Source of the DNA: DASROJ01 sp035646975
GTDB lineage: Bacteria; Acidobacteriota; Polarisedimenticolia; JACPZX01; DASXTC01
Direction of reading: 5' to 3'
DNA: 20,627 bases
Assembly (NCBI GenBank): GCA_035646975.1
Contig: DASROJ010000215.1
Location: 1 to 20,627, forward strand
How positions within the stretch are numbered: position 1 is the first letter of the stretch; the number at the start of each line of letters is the position of its first letter. Of the stretch, positions 1 to 7,465 are shown in pieces. A program made the translations under genes and the position numbers. Below the pieces are notes generated by a model, which searched no databases, was not told the DNA's origin, and worked only from the letters and a program-made list of their open reading frames with translations.

Positions 1-2
1 TC

Positions 3-1262
3 TTCAAGCAGCTGTTCGAAGCCCATGGGATCCCCGCCGTCATCCACGAGGTGGCCCCCGGCCGCGCGAACGTCGTGGCGCGGTTGTCCGCCTCCATCCC
101 CCCGGGGCGAACCGGCCAGGCGGGCAGGCGCCGGGCGCTGCTGCTGTTCAATCACATGGATGTCGTGACGGCCGAGGCGTCGCGGTGGAGCGTGCCCCCT
201 TTTTCCGCCGAGATACGCGAAGGCTACCTGTATGGCCGCGGCGCGCTCGACATGAAGACCACCGGGCTGCTTCAGGCGCTCGTGATGATTCGGCTGAAGG
301 AGGAAAGAGCGCCGCTGGCCCGCGATCTGATCTTTCTCGGCACGGCGGACGAGGAGGCCGGAAACACCGGGATGAGCTGGATGATCGAACACCATCCCGA
401 GTTGTTTGCCGACGTCGAGCTGGCGCTCACGGAAGGAGACAACATCCGGATCGAGCGTGGAACGCTCCAGGCCTGGGGCATCGACGTGGCCGAGAAGGTC
501 ACCGCCTGGATGAAGCTGACCGCCTACGGGCGGGCCGGTCACGCCTCGGTGCCCACGGGTGAGGACAACCCGGTGGTTCGGCTGGTGCGCGCCCTGGAGC
601 GTGTGAGCCGTTACGAGACCCCGCTCAAGGTGCTCCCGTCGGTGGCGGCCTACTACGCCGCGCTTGCCGACCGGTTTCCCGACCTGCCCCCCGCAAAGCT
701 GAGGAACCTGGAAGCCTCGCTGCGGGATGACGCCGACTTCCGGGCCCGTTTCCTTTCCGACCCGGACCGCGCTTCCACCGTGCGCAACACGATCTCGATC
801 ACGGTGCTGCAAGGTGGTCCACAGACCAATGTCATTCCATCCACCGCGATGGCGCACCTGGACTGCCGGCTGCTGCCGTCGGAGGACCCGGCCGTCTTTA
901 CCGACGCCATCCGCCGCCTCATCGCCGACCCGAATATCGCCATCGAGCCGATTCTCGAGGCGCGGGAGGCGAGCACCTCGGGAACCGACACCGCGCTTTA
1001 CCGAGCCATCCAGTCGGCGGCCCGGCGATTCAATCCTGGTGTGCCGGTGGTGCCGACCATCCTGTCGTCATGGACGGAGAGCAGCCTGCTGCGCCCGCTG
1101 GGGGTCCAGTCGTACGGGTTCGAGCCTTACGCGCTGGACGAGCAGGAGGTGTCACTGAGCCACTCCGACGACGAGAGGATCTCGATCGAGAACGTCAGGA
1201 CCGGCTTCGAGATCCTGTACGCCGTGGTCAGGGAAGCGGCAGCTTCTCTTCCGTCTCCTTGA
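3..1262 (+). CDS. M20-family metallopeptidase, 5' partial
   Basis: Zinc-dependent amidohydrolase/peptidase of the M20/M25/M40 clan, expected to cleave a peptide or N-acyl-amino-acid bond. The open frame runs in from the window edge (first full codon at 3), so the N-terminus is missing. Family landmarks are visible in order: HMDVV around 153-167 (metal His), GRGALDMK around 237-256 (bridging Asp), TADEEAGNTG around 343-372 (catalytic/metal Glu pair), ALTEGDN around 424-444 (metal acid), GRAGHASVP of the lid domain around 529-555, and a final SHSDDE near 1158-1176 supplying the last His ligand. The order and the W..PPFSAEI / GYLYGRGALD block resemble the CPS1/PM20D1-like M20 branch. No N-terminal signal can be judged. 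The last 35 bp overlap the 3' end of the convergent secreted-protein gene. Substrate unknown; family assignment is firm. Confidence 0.93.
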   Translation, partial: FKQLFEAHGIPAVIHEVAPGRANVVARLSASIPPGRTGQAGRRRALLLFNHMDVVTAEASRWSVPPFSAEIREGYLYGRGALDMKTTGLLQALVMIRLKEERAPLARDLIFLGTADEEAGNTGMSWMIEHHPELFADVELALTEGDNIRIERGTLQAWGIDVAEKVTAWMKLTAYGRAGHASVPTGEDNPVVRLVRALERVSRYETPLKVLPSVAAYYAALADRFPDLPPAKLRNLEASLRDDADFRARFLSDPDRASTVRNTISITVLQGGPQTNVIPSTAMAHLDCRLLPSEDPAVFTDAIRRLIADPNIAIEPILEAREASTSGTDTALYRAIQSAARRFNPGVPVVPTILSSWTESSLLRPLGVQSYGFEPYALDEQEVSLSHSDDERISIENVRTGFEILYAVVREAAASLPSP

Positions 1263-1644
1263 TGCGCAGCTTTGTGGCGTCGTTCGGGTCGGGCACCAGG
1301 TCGAGCCGGACGAAACGCTGCAAACCGGTCTTCGGGTTGAAGTTGAACTTTCCCTTCTGATGGCGCCGCTGCTCCTGCGTGAACGGGATGTTCTGCGGAA
1401 CGGCCGCCCGGCTGTCGAAGAAGTCGATCTCCATCGCGTGGTCCTTGCCGAATTTCGAATAGACCTCGCCGACGATGTGCGCCAGCAGGCTTGCATCCTT
1501 CATGTGCGCCGGGTCGACGTAGACGAACCGGAGCGGACCCGCATAGCCGACCAGCTCCCACTCGGACGCGCCCGCCGCCACGGCCAGTGTCGCCATCACC
1601 CCCAGCATCGCCATAACGACGACCCCGGTCTTCGCTTTCGACAT
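1228..1644 (-). CDS. small secreted protein of unknown function
   Basis: 138 aa. The ATG at 1644 is chosen because AGAGGTGA lies about 7 nt upstream and the product then begins with a clear signal peptide: MSKAK, a hydrophobic run (residues 7-24), and an AGA cleavage site near residue 26. The mature part is about 112 aa, with aromatic and charged residues alternating (EWELVGYAGPLRFVYVDP...) and a lysine/proline-rich tail ending EEKLPLP. It has no cysteine or recognisable catalytic motif. The pattern recalls short periplasmic proteins of the surface-adhesin E-like type (W..v....yvD), but this is only a weak resemblance. Its 3' end is antisense to the last 35 bp of the M20 peptidase, and its upstream region contains the large inverted-repeat element. 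A longer frame extends upstream to 1848 but runs through that element and has no ribosome site. A real gene; function not recognised. Confidence 0.75.
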   Translation of the reverse strand: MSKAKTGVVVMAMLGVMATLAVAAGASEWELVGYAGPLRFVYVDPAHMKDASLLAHIVGEVYSKFGKDHAMEIDFFDSRAAVPQNIPFTQEQRRHQKGKFNFNPKTGLQRFVRLDLVPDPNDATKLRIKETEEKLPLP

Positions 1645-1969
1645 CCCGTCACCTCTTGAGCTGAGCAGGTTGATGGCGGAGCCTAGCACCCCGCGCTGAC
1701 GGTCGCACGATCGTGAGGTGATTTCGAAGTTCTTCGAGCAATCCCAATGCCTCCCTGGCGGCATGACACCCTCTCGGGGTCGGGTTGCGCGTCGCCCCGG
1801 GCGACGCGCCCCCTCCATCTCACTCGCCTGCCGCGCCCGGCGCGGCAACCGGCTCGCTCCGATAGGTCCCCTTCGAGGGTGACATGCCGCCAGGGAGGAT
1901 GCACATCGTTCGAAGAACCGAGAGATCGGCTCAAGAGCGGGCGGCCGTCCGCGCGGAGGCAGCGCGGGG
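1645..1969. other. 325-bp gene-free region between the sigma operon and the secreted-protein gene
   Basis: Both flanking genes run leftward, so this is the downstream region of the membrane-protein gene and the leader/promoter region of the secreted-protein gene. More than half is the inverted-repeat element at 1729-1918. To its right, 1918-1929 holds a small CCGA-GAGA-TCGG hairpin followed by GC-rich sequence. To its left, 1645-1728 carries the Shine-Dalgarno of the 1644 gene and nothing else I can name. Open frames crossing the region are arginine/proline-rich, lack ribosome sites, and include the palindromic arms, so I do not call them genes. Confidence 0.7.
1729..1918. repeat. ~190-bp inverted-repeat element with two internal hairpins
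   Basis: The core arms are 1750-1773 and 1875-1898: 24 nt each, complementary at 23 of 24 positions (left arm begins CCTCCCTGGCGGCATG). Outside them a second short arm pairs, GTTCTTCGA at 1729-1737 with TCGAAGAAC at 1910-1918, after unmatched spacers of 12 and 11 nt. Inside lie two strong hairpins: GCGCGTCGCC / GGCGACGCGC (1787-1796 with 1800-1809) and TGCCGCGCC / GGCGCGGCA (1829-1837 with 1839-1847). GGTT 1783-1786 can pair with AACC 1847-1850, enclosing both. The whole can fold as one branched structure in DNA or RNA. No transposase, target duplication or T-run is visible. It sits between the end of the sigma operon and the start of the secreted-protein gene. It could be a MITE/REP-like mobile repeat, a structured leader RNA of the 1644 gene, or a bidirectional insulator. 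Confidence 0.8.
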
Positions 1970-2401
1970 TCAGCGGGGGTTCATTCGCAGGCCGCGGCGG
2001 ATCGAGAAGTAGGCGATCCAGCAGGCCAGTCCCGCCACGAGACAGGCACCGAACGGCAAGGGATTGTCCAGGATAAGGAGCCGGAATTCCGTCAGATGCC
2101 CGCCATCGAACGAGATCCGAAGGGCGAGCGCCATGGCCGTGAACCACATCCCGAAGCCGAAGAGCCATCTCTGCCAGCCGAGCAGCTTTCGCGTCCGGTT
2201 GAGCGTCCTGAGCTCCAGCTCCGGTGGAAGCTCGGACGGCACCGCCCTGGCGAGTCCCTCGGTCACCTGCAGACGGATGCGTTGCGCCAGGTCCGGGTCC
2301 TGCTTCAGGAACTCTTCAACGAGAACGCGTGTGGCCGGGCTCGCCTCGCCCGCCAGGTACACCGGCAGCAGATCCAGGATGACTTCACGCGTGACATTCA
2401 T
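1970..2401 (-). CDS. two-helix membrane protein, putative anti-sigma factor
   Basis: 143 aa, ATG at 2401 preceded by GGGAGGAAG at good spacing; an alternative start 15 nt upstream lacks this support. The N-terminal ~60 residues are soluble and helical (TREVILDLLPVYLAGEASPATRVLVEEFLKQ... split here), resembling the short cytosolic head of zinc-less anti-sigma factors found next to ECF sigma genes, in which an LLPxYLAGEAS-type segment is common. Two hydrophobic segments follow, about residues 76-95 and 116-134, joined by a short loop and ending in a basic tail. There is no HxxxCxxC zinc motif. It is the third gene of the operon, 45 bp after the ECF sigma gene. The anti-sigma role is inferred from gene order, size and topology. 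Confidence 0.8.
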   Translation of the reverse strand: MNVTREVILDLLPVYLAGEASPATRVLVEEFLKQDPDLAQRIRLQVTEGLARAVPSELPPELELRTLNRTRKLLGWQRWLFGFGMWFTAMALALRISFDGGHLTEFRLLILDNPLPFGACLVAGLACWIAYFSIRRGLRMNPR

Positions 2402-2446
2402 CGTTCTTCCTCCCACAGGGATGACGCAATTGTTCTCCCCGGGCGG

Positions 2447-2932
2447 CTACGTGTCGCGGACACCCGCGAGCACCAGTCGCGCCCGGTGGATTTTCACCTT
2501 CACCGCCGACAGGGTGATCCCCAGCGCGCGCGCGATCTCCTCGTACGGCATCCCGTCGAGCGCCCGCATCAGCAGGGCCGCGCGGTCCAGCTCCGGCAGC
2601 CGTTGGAGCCCCTGCACCACCGCCTGGAATTCCTCCTTCTGCTCGACCTGCGCCTGGGGCCCTGCGCGTGGATCGGGCACCTGGTGCTCGAGCCCCTCGG
2701 CAAGCCCGACGTGGGTGGACCCTTTCCGCAACCCCTGCAGGAAGAGGTTCCGCGCGATGGTGAACAGATACCCTTTCACCGTCGCGATCTCGATCCGCCC
2801 CGGCGAAGCCCAGACACGCACGAACGTCTCGGCGGTGATGTCCTCCGCCTCGGCGCGATTGCCCGAGAGATAGAGCGCGAAGCGATGGACGTCCGGTGCG
2901 TACTTCCTGTAGAGCGTGTTGAAATCCATCAT
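2447..2932 (-). CDS. ECF-type RNA polymerase sigma-70 factor
   Basis: 161 aa; a full-length extracytoplasmic-function sigma factor that would direct RNA polymerase to alternative promoters. Region 2 is at residues ~8-75 (YRKYAPDVHRFALYLSG, then AEDITAETFVRVW and a GYLFTIARNLF segment). A variable linker with Gln/Glu follows, then region 4 at ~100-158 with the helix-turn-helix MPYEEIARALGITLSAVKVK and the IHRAR end typical of the family. The tandem ATGs at 2932 and 2929 are both possible starts. The gene follows the CPBP protease by only 15 bp and precedes the putative anti-sigma gene by 45 bp, so the three are surely co-transcribed. No C-terminal sensor extension is present, so control is expected to come from a partner protein. 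Confidence 0.93.
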   Translation of the reverse strand: MMDFNTLYRKYAPDVHRFALYLSGNRAEAEDITAETFVRVWASPGRIEIATVKGYLFTIARNLFLQGLRKGSTHVGLAEGLEHQVPDPRAGPQAQVEQKEEFQAVVQGLQRLPELDRAALLMRALDGMPYEEIARALGITLSAVKVKIHRARLVLAGVRDT

Positions 2933-2947
2933 CGAAGCGCCCTGGGC

Positions 2948-3706
2948 TCAGAACAACCCTGCCATGATGTCCGTGAATGCATGGCCCATCATGCCGGGAC
3001 GAAGGCTGTCGCGCCAGAGCGCCAGCATCCCGAACAGGACGCCGTACAACGTGATCTTCAGGCAGGCCGCGCCCCCCTGGTACCCGTGGGAGACACCGAA
3101 CAGCACGGCCTGGAGCGCCAGGGCGCTCCATCGGCCGCCCAGCAGCGATTCGAACTGTCTGAACAGGTAGCCACGAAAGACCAGCTCCTCGCAGAAGCCG
3201 GCGCTCAACGACAGCACCACCCATAACGCCACCTCGACGAGGCCTCGTGGAAGCAGCGGATTGATGGTATCGGCGGCGGTGGCGGCGCCGGCCCAGCGCG
3301 TCGCGGTCGCACATGCCGTCCATGCCGTCCATGCCGCCATCAACGTCATCCAGACGGCCCAGGCTCCGATCGCGAGCGTCGTGTCGCGCAGCAGATCCCG
3401 CGCGCCGCGCCATCTGCCGCCCACCAGCTCGCGCAGACCGATGGCGCCCTGGCGGCGGATCCCTCTCCAGACGTACCAGGCGAGCCCCCATTCCGCCGCG
3501 ATCAGCGACAGGTAGAGCGGGACGACGTCCGGATGCCGGGCTGTGGAGCCGCCATCCGGCGGAGGGTTTCGCTGGAACAGGGCCCCGGCGACCGCGAGGA
3601 TCAGGAAGAGTGCGATCAGCAGCGCGGTGTGCCGGCCGGGGGCGATCTGCCGGGTGCGCGTTTGCGTGAAGCCAGGCACTGCCTGTGCCGTCATGGGATG
3701 CATCAT
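2948..3706 (-). CDS. CPBP-family intramembrane glutamic protease
   Basis: 252 aa from the ATG at 3706, chosen for the AGAGG ribosome site 5 nt upstream; the frame extends 17 codons further without one. Multi-pass membrane protein: hydrophobic segments near residues 26-44, 62-80, 108-130, 155-172, 195-210 and 217-231. The CPBP (CAAX protease and bacteriocin-processing, ABI) motifs are intact: EELVFR with Glu173, Glu174 and Arg178, FGVSHG with His207, and HAFTD with His242 near the end. Members cut substrates within the membrane, e.g. in prenyl-CAAX processing, bacteriocin self-immunity or signalling. It is the first gene of the operon with the ECF sigma factor and a two-helix membrane protein. 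That makes a membrane anti-sigma an attractive but unproven substrate. A triplicated 9-bp repeat encodes part of the third membrane segment. Confidence 0.92.
   Translation of the reverse strand: MMHPMTAQAVPGFTQTRTRQIAPGRHTALLIALFLILAVAGALFQRNPPPDGGSTARHPDVVPLYLSLIAAEWGLAWYVWRGIRRQGAIGLRELVGGRWRGARDLLRDTTLAIGAWAVWMTLMAAWTAWTACATATRWAGAATAADTINPLLPRGLVEVALWVVLSLSAGFCEELVFRGYLFRQFESLLGGRWSALALQAVLFGVSHGYQGGAACLKITLYGVLFGMLALWRDSLRPGMMGHAFTDIMAGLF
3312..3338. repeat. 9-bp tandem repeat (3 copies) inside the CPBP gene
   Basis: CATGCCGTC at 3312-3320 and 3321-3329, followed by CATGCCGCC at 3330-3338. In the CPBP reading frame (minus strand) it encodes the AAW-TAW-TAC stretch of a membrane segment. 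In-frame copy changes would lengthen or shorten that helix by three residues without a frameshift. Confidence 0.8.
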
Positions 3707-3872
3707 CGTTCCTCTGGAGAAGGTGGTTCTGCATTTCCCCCTCATCCCACGCGGCATGAGCGGGCCGGGAGCGCTTTCACTGATAGGTATCCACGAGCTG
3801 CCGAAAAGTTACGGCAATGAGGTTAGAATCCCGGCAGCACGCAGGCATGTCGCGCTGCCAGGAGGTGTGTCG
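3707..3872. promoter_or_regulatory. divergent promoter region, CPBP-sigma operon / M28 peptidase
   Basis: 166 bp between two outward-facing genes, so it must hold both promoters. It is locally AT-richer than its surroundings. TAGAAT at 3824-3829 is a possible -10 for the rightward peptidase gene, without a convincing -35. A small inverted repeat, TGCCG (3799-3803) with CGGCA (3812-3816) around AAAAGTTA, lies centrally and could be an operator or a short hairpin. I could not recognise an autoregulatory ECF-type -35/-10 pair for the sigma operon. Confidence 0.4.
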
Positions 3873-5981
3873 ATGCGTTTCCGGAACCGGTCGTGGGCCG
3901 CGCTGATTGTCGCGGTTGTCTCGTCTTTCATGCATTCCCTGCCGGCGCTGGCCGCGTCACACCGTCCCATCACCGGATTCGCGCGCGGCGCGTCGGACGC
4001 CGAGCGGGCTGCCGAAGCCCGGCTGGCCGCGGCTCTGGATCCGAATCGCGTGGACCGCGACTTTCGCGAGCTGACCCGCGAGCCGCACGTCGCCGGCTCG
4101 CCCCGCAACAACGCGCTGGCGCAGTTCGTCGCCGACGCCTTCACCAGCGCCGGCCTGGAGGATGTCGTCCAGACCTCCTATGACGTGCTGATGTCGTATC
4201 CAAAGACGGTCGAGGTCGGGATGGTCGAGCCGCGTGACGTCGCGTTCAAGATGGCGGAGGATGTCTTCCCGGAGGACGCTGACACTGCCAAGACAAACCT
4301 CGGGATCCCGTATCACGGCTTTTCGGCGTCGGGAGAAGTGACGGCCGACGTCGTTTACGCCCGCAACGGCAACCCGGAGGACTACGAGCATCTCAAGTCG
4401 CTCGGCGTCGACGTGCGCGGCAAGCTGGTCCTGGTGCGCTACTCGGTGCCGTACAGCTACCGCGGCTTCAAGGCCTTCACCGCGGAAAAAATGGGAGCGG
4501 CGGGTCTGCTCATCTATTCGGATCCGAAGGACGACGGCTTCGTCAAGGGCGAGGTCTTTCCCAAGGGTCCCTGGGGACCCATCGGCCACATACAACGCGG
4601 CGCGATTACCTATGACTTCCTGGTGCCGGGCGACCCGCTCACGCCGGGCTGGGCGTCGGTGGAGGGCGCCCGGCGCATCACAGAGGCCGAGGCGATCTCG
4701 GTGCCGCACATCCTGTCCGTTCCGATCAAGGCGCGCGATGCGCGGGAGATCCTGCTGGAGCTGCGCGGACCCGAGGCGCCCGAAGACTGGCGCGGCGCGC
4801 TCGACGTCCCCTACCGCGTGGGACCCGGCCCGGCAAAGGTCCACCTCAAGCTCGATATTCCACGACCGGTGACGAAGATCATCAACGTCACCGCCAGGGT
4901 CCGTGGAACCGACGAGCCGGAGCAGGTGGTGCTGCTGGGCAACCACCGGGATGCATGGATTTTCGGTGGTGTCGATCCCTCCAGCGGCACCGCCACCATG
5001 CTGGAGCTGGCCCGCGCGCTGGGCAGCCTGGTCAAAAGCGGGTGGCGGCCGCACCGGACGATCATGCTGGCCAACTGGGACGCCGAGGAGTTCGCGCTGA
5101 CCGGCTCGACCGAATGGGGCGAGCAGCATCTCGACGATCTGCGCGAGCACCTCGTCGCCTATTTCAACGTCGACTCGTCCACATCGGGACGCACGTTTTC
5201 GGCCACCGCCTCCGGCTGTCTTTCCCGTTTCATCGAGGAGACCATCGACGATGTCGTGGATCCGGCGACCGGGCGCTCGCTGCGCGATGTCTGGAAGCAG
5301 GGGCGCACCGGCGGCGGCGCCACGGCGCTGGCATCGGGTTCCGGGGTGGTGGCGCCCATCGGCAGCGGGTCGGATCACACGGTGTTTCTCAACCTCGTGG
5401 GAGCGCCGGCGCTCGACATGACCTTCGACGGCGATTATGGCGTGTATCATTCCGCCTACGACGATTATTTCTGGGTGACGCACTTCGGCGACCCGGGACT
5501 GATCTACATGACGAAGATGGCTGAAGTCTGGGGCCGCATGGCGATGCGCGCCGCTTCGGCCGACATCATTCCATGGGACTACCAGGGGTACGGCCGGCAG
5601 ATCGGATGGCTGCTCGACGATGTCGATCACCTGGTCCCGCTGCGCGACACGCGCCGCGCCGCGAAGGAGCTGTCGAAGGCGGGCAAATCCGCGCTGAAGG
5701 TCGCGACGCATTCCTCGCGCATCGAGTCGATGTCCGCCGCCGATCGCGCCGGGCTCAACCGGGCCATCATGTCGGCGGAGCGGGCGCTGTGCGATCCGAA
5801 GGGGCTGCCCGATCGCCCCTGGTTCAAGCACCTGATATACGCCTGCCGGTACACCTACGCCGCGCTGCTGTTCCCCGGGCTGACCGAGGCGGTGGAGCAG
5901 GGTGACGTCGCGAAGGCCGGCGAGCGGGCCGGCATCCTGGCCGACGCGCTGCGCCGGTCGGCGCGGACGCTGAGGCGGTGA
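3873..5981 (+). CDS. exported M28-family metallopeptidase (glutamate carboxypeptidase II / PSMA-like)
   Basis: 702 aa from the ATG at 3873, which has AGGAGG 8 nt upstream and starts a signal peptide (MRFRNR, hydrophobic residues 8-20, ALA near 27); the frame continues upstream without such support. A PA-like insert (~150-300, KLVLVRYSVPYSYRG) is followed by the M28 catalytic domain and a helical C-terminal domain like the transferrin-receptor dimerisation domain. Zinc ligands by motif: His358, Asp368, Glu406, Asp434 and His526, with general base Glu405. The spacings 358-368, 368-405/406 and 406-434 equal those recalled for human PSMA (377-387, 387-424/425, 425-453), so it should be active. 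Likely role: periplasmic or extracellular release of C-terminal amino acids from peptides. Overlaps the downstream CoA ligase by GTGA, implying translational coupling. Confidence 0.95.
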   Translation: MRFRNRSWAALIVAVVSSFMHSLPALAASHRPITGFARGASDAERAAEARLAAALDPNRVDRDFRELTREPHVAGSPRNNALAQFVADAFTSAGLEDVVQTSYDVLMSYPKTVEVGMVEPRDVAFKMAEDVFPEDADTAKTNLGIPYHGFSASGEVTADVVYARNGNPEDYEHLKSLGVDVRGKLVLVRYSVPYSYRGFKAFTAEKMGAAGLLIYSDPKDDGFVKGEVFPKGPWGPIGHIQRGAITYDFLVPGDPLTPGWASVEGARRITEAEAISVPHILSVPIKARDAREILLELRGPEAPEDWRGALDVPYRVGPGPAKVHLKLDIPRPVTKIINVTARVRGTDEPEQVVLLGNHRDAWIFGGVDPSSGTATMLELARALGSLVKSGWRPHRTIMLANWDAEEFALTGSTEWGEQHLDDLREHLVAYFNVDSSTSGRTFSATASGCLSRFIEETIDDVVDPATGRSLRDVWKQGRTGGGATALASGSGVVAPIGSGSDHTVFLNLVGAPALDMTFDGDYGVYHSAYDDYFWVTHFGDPGLIYMTKMAEVWGRMAMRAASADIIPWDYQGYGRQIGWLLDDVDHLVPLRDTRRAAKELSKAGKSALKVATHSSRIESMSAADRAGLNRAIMSAERALCDPKGLPDRPWFKHLIYACRYTYAALLFPGLTEAVEQGDVAKAGERAGILADALRRSARTLRR

Positions 5982-7465
5982 CGCGGGGGCTGAGGGGTTT
6001 TCTCGACGCCCGCTGCGCGGCGGCGGGCGAAGCGGCATTCCTTTTGTATCGCGGACGGACCTGGAGCTACGCCGAACTCGGCGACATCACCGACGGCGCG
6101 GCGTCGGCGTTGCTGCGGCTCGGACTGCGACGCGGCGACCGCGTCGCCATGCTGCTGCCGAACTGCCCCGAGCTCGTTCTTGCGTGGCTCGCCCTGGCGA
6201 AGATCGGCGTGCTGACGGCGCCGCTGCATCCACAGCTCGCGCCCGAGGAAGTCGACCGAATGCTGGCTCACCTCCGACCGGCCGGCTTCATCGTCGACCC
6301 CGCGCTGTGCGCGCGCCCCGTCACGCTGCCCGCGGGCTGCGGGCGTGTCATCGAGCGCGGCGCCACCCTCGATGAAATCCTCGCCATGCGCGAAACGCTC
6401 ACCGGCGTGGACGCGCCCGGCCCGGACGATCCGTCGGACATCCTGATGACCTCCGGCACCACCGGGCTTCCCAAGGGGGTCGTCCAGACGCATCGCACCA
6501 GCGTCATCACCGGAGAGGCGTTCGCCGGCTGGCTCGGGCTGAACAAGGACGACCGCTTGTTCACCTGTCTGCCTTTCAGCCACATCAACGCGCGCGCCTA
6601 CTCGACCATGGGCGCGCTGGCCGCCGGCGCCAGCCTGGCCATCGAGGAGAGGTTCAGCGCCTCGCGGTTCTGGCACTGGATGTCGGACACCGGGGCGACC
6701 GAGGTCAACGCCATCGGCGCCATGCTGCAGATCCTGCTGAATGCGCCGTTCGCCGCGGAAGACCGGGGCCACCGCCTCCGGCTGGTTTACAGCGCTCCGG
6801 CGATTGGCGAGCGGGCGCACCTCGAGTTCGAGCGGAGGTTCGGCGCGCGGCTGGTCATCGGCTACGGGCTCACCGAGTCGACGTTCGGATTCATCCACCC
6901 GCTGGCCGGAGAGCGGCGGCTTCACGCGATGGGGCGGCCTCGATGTCATCCCGACCCGGCGCTCGGCAACGAGGTCCGGCTGGTCGACGAGGCGGGAAAC
7001 GACGCCGAGCAGGGGGAGATCTGGCTGCGCAATGCCGCGGTTTTTTCCGGCTACTTCGAAGATGAGACCGCCACGCGTCAGACGCTCACGCCGGACGGCT
7101 GGCTTCGAACCGGTGATCTGGCCCGCCGGGAGCCGGGAGACTGGTACACCTTCATCGCCCGGCTCAAGGAGATCATCCGGCGCCGCGGAGAGAACATCGC
7201 TCCCGCGGAGGTCGAATCGGTGCTGATGGCCTGCCCGGGCGTGGCTGAAGCCGCGGTGGTCGGCGTGGCTTCCGACCTTGGCGAAGAGGAGGTCGCGGCC
7301 TTCGTCGTGCTCGAGGCTGGATCCACGCTCACACAGGAGGAGCTGCGCGCCTTCGCCGCCGGGCGTCTGGCCCCATTCAAGCTGCCGACGCTCTGGCGGT
7401 TTCCCGGTTCGCTGCCGCGCACCGCCACGCAGCGCGTGGCCAGGCATCTGCTCAAACCAGACTGA
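5978..7465 (+). CDS. AMP-forming acyl-CoA ligase (ANL superfamily)
   Basis: 495 aa, GTG start overlapping the stop of the M28 gene. It activates a carboxylic acid as acyl-AMP and transfers it to CoA. ANL motifs: P-loop MTSGTTGLPKG (157-167), YGLTES (296-301), the TGD Asp (Asp380), and RLKEIIRRRGENI (395-407), the hinge region before the mobile C-terminal lid. The overall look is closest to crotonobetaine/carnitine-CoA ligase-like or medium-chain acyl-CoA synthetases; substrate not determinable. Odd point: the A10 motif reads PRTATQRVAR (480-489), with Arg486 where the adenylation lysine normally stands. The gene end overlaps the convergent aminotransferase by 14 bp. Pairing with an exported peptidase suggests one catabolic route, but that is inference. 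Confidence 0.92.
   Translation: MTRGLRGFLDARCAAAGEAAFLLYRGRTWSYAELGDITDGAASALLRLGLRRGDRVAMLLPNCPELVLAWLALAKIGVLTAPLHPQLAPEEVDRMLAHLRPAGFIVDPALCARPVTLPAGCGRVIERGATLDEILAMRETLTGVDAPGPDDPSDILMTSGTTGLPKGVVQTHRTSVITGEAFAGWLGLNKDDRLFTCLPFSHINARAYSTMGALAAGASLAIEERFSASRFWHWMSDTGATEVNAIGAMLQILLNAPFAAEDRGHRLRLVYSAPAIGERAHLEFERRFGARLVIGYGLTESTFGFIHPLAGERRLHAMGRPRCHPDPALGNEVRLVDEAGNDAEQGEIWLRNAAVFSGYFEDETATRQTLTPDGWLRTGDLARREPGDWYTFIARLKEIIRRRGENIAPAEVESVLMACPGVAEAAVVGVASDLGEEEVAAFVVLEAGSTLTQEELRAFAAGRLAPFKLPTLWRFPGSLPRTATQRVARHLLKPD

Noticed and set aside
1683..2168. Minus-strand frame through the inverted-repeat element
   Set aside because: Overlaps the putative anti-sigma gene, lacks a ribosome site, and the repeat arms read out as the same peptide-like phrase on both strands, an artefact of the palindrome.
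2385..3734. Minus-strand frame spanning the CPBP and sigma genes
   Set aside because: Same strand, different frame from two clearly functional genes; Arg/Gly-rich composition.
3957..6038. Long minus-strand open frame (693 codons) across the M28 peptidase
   Set aside because: Exactly antisense to a gene with full catalytic motifs; its translation is Arg/His/Gly-rich without domains, as expected for GC-rich shadow frames.
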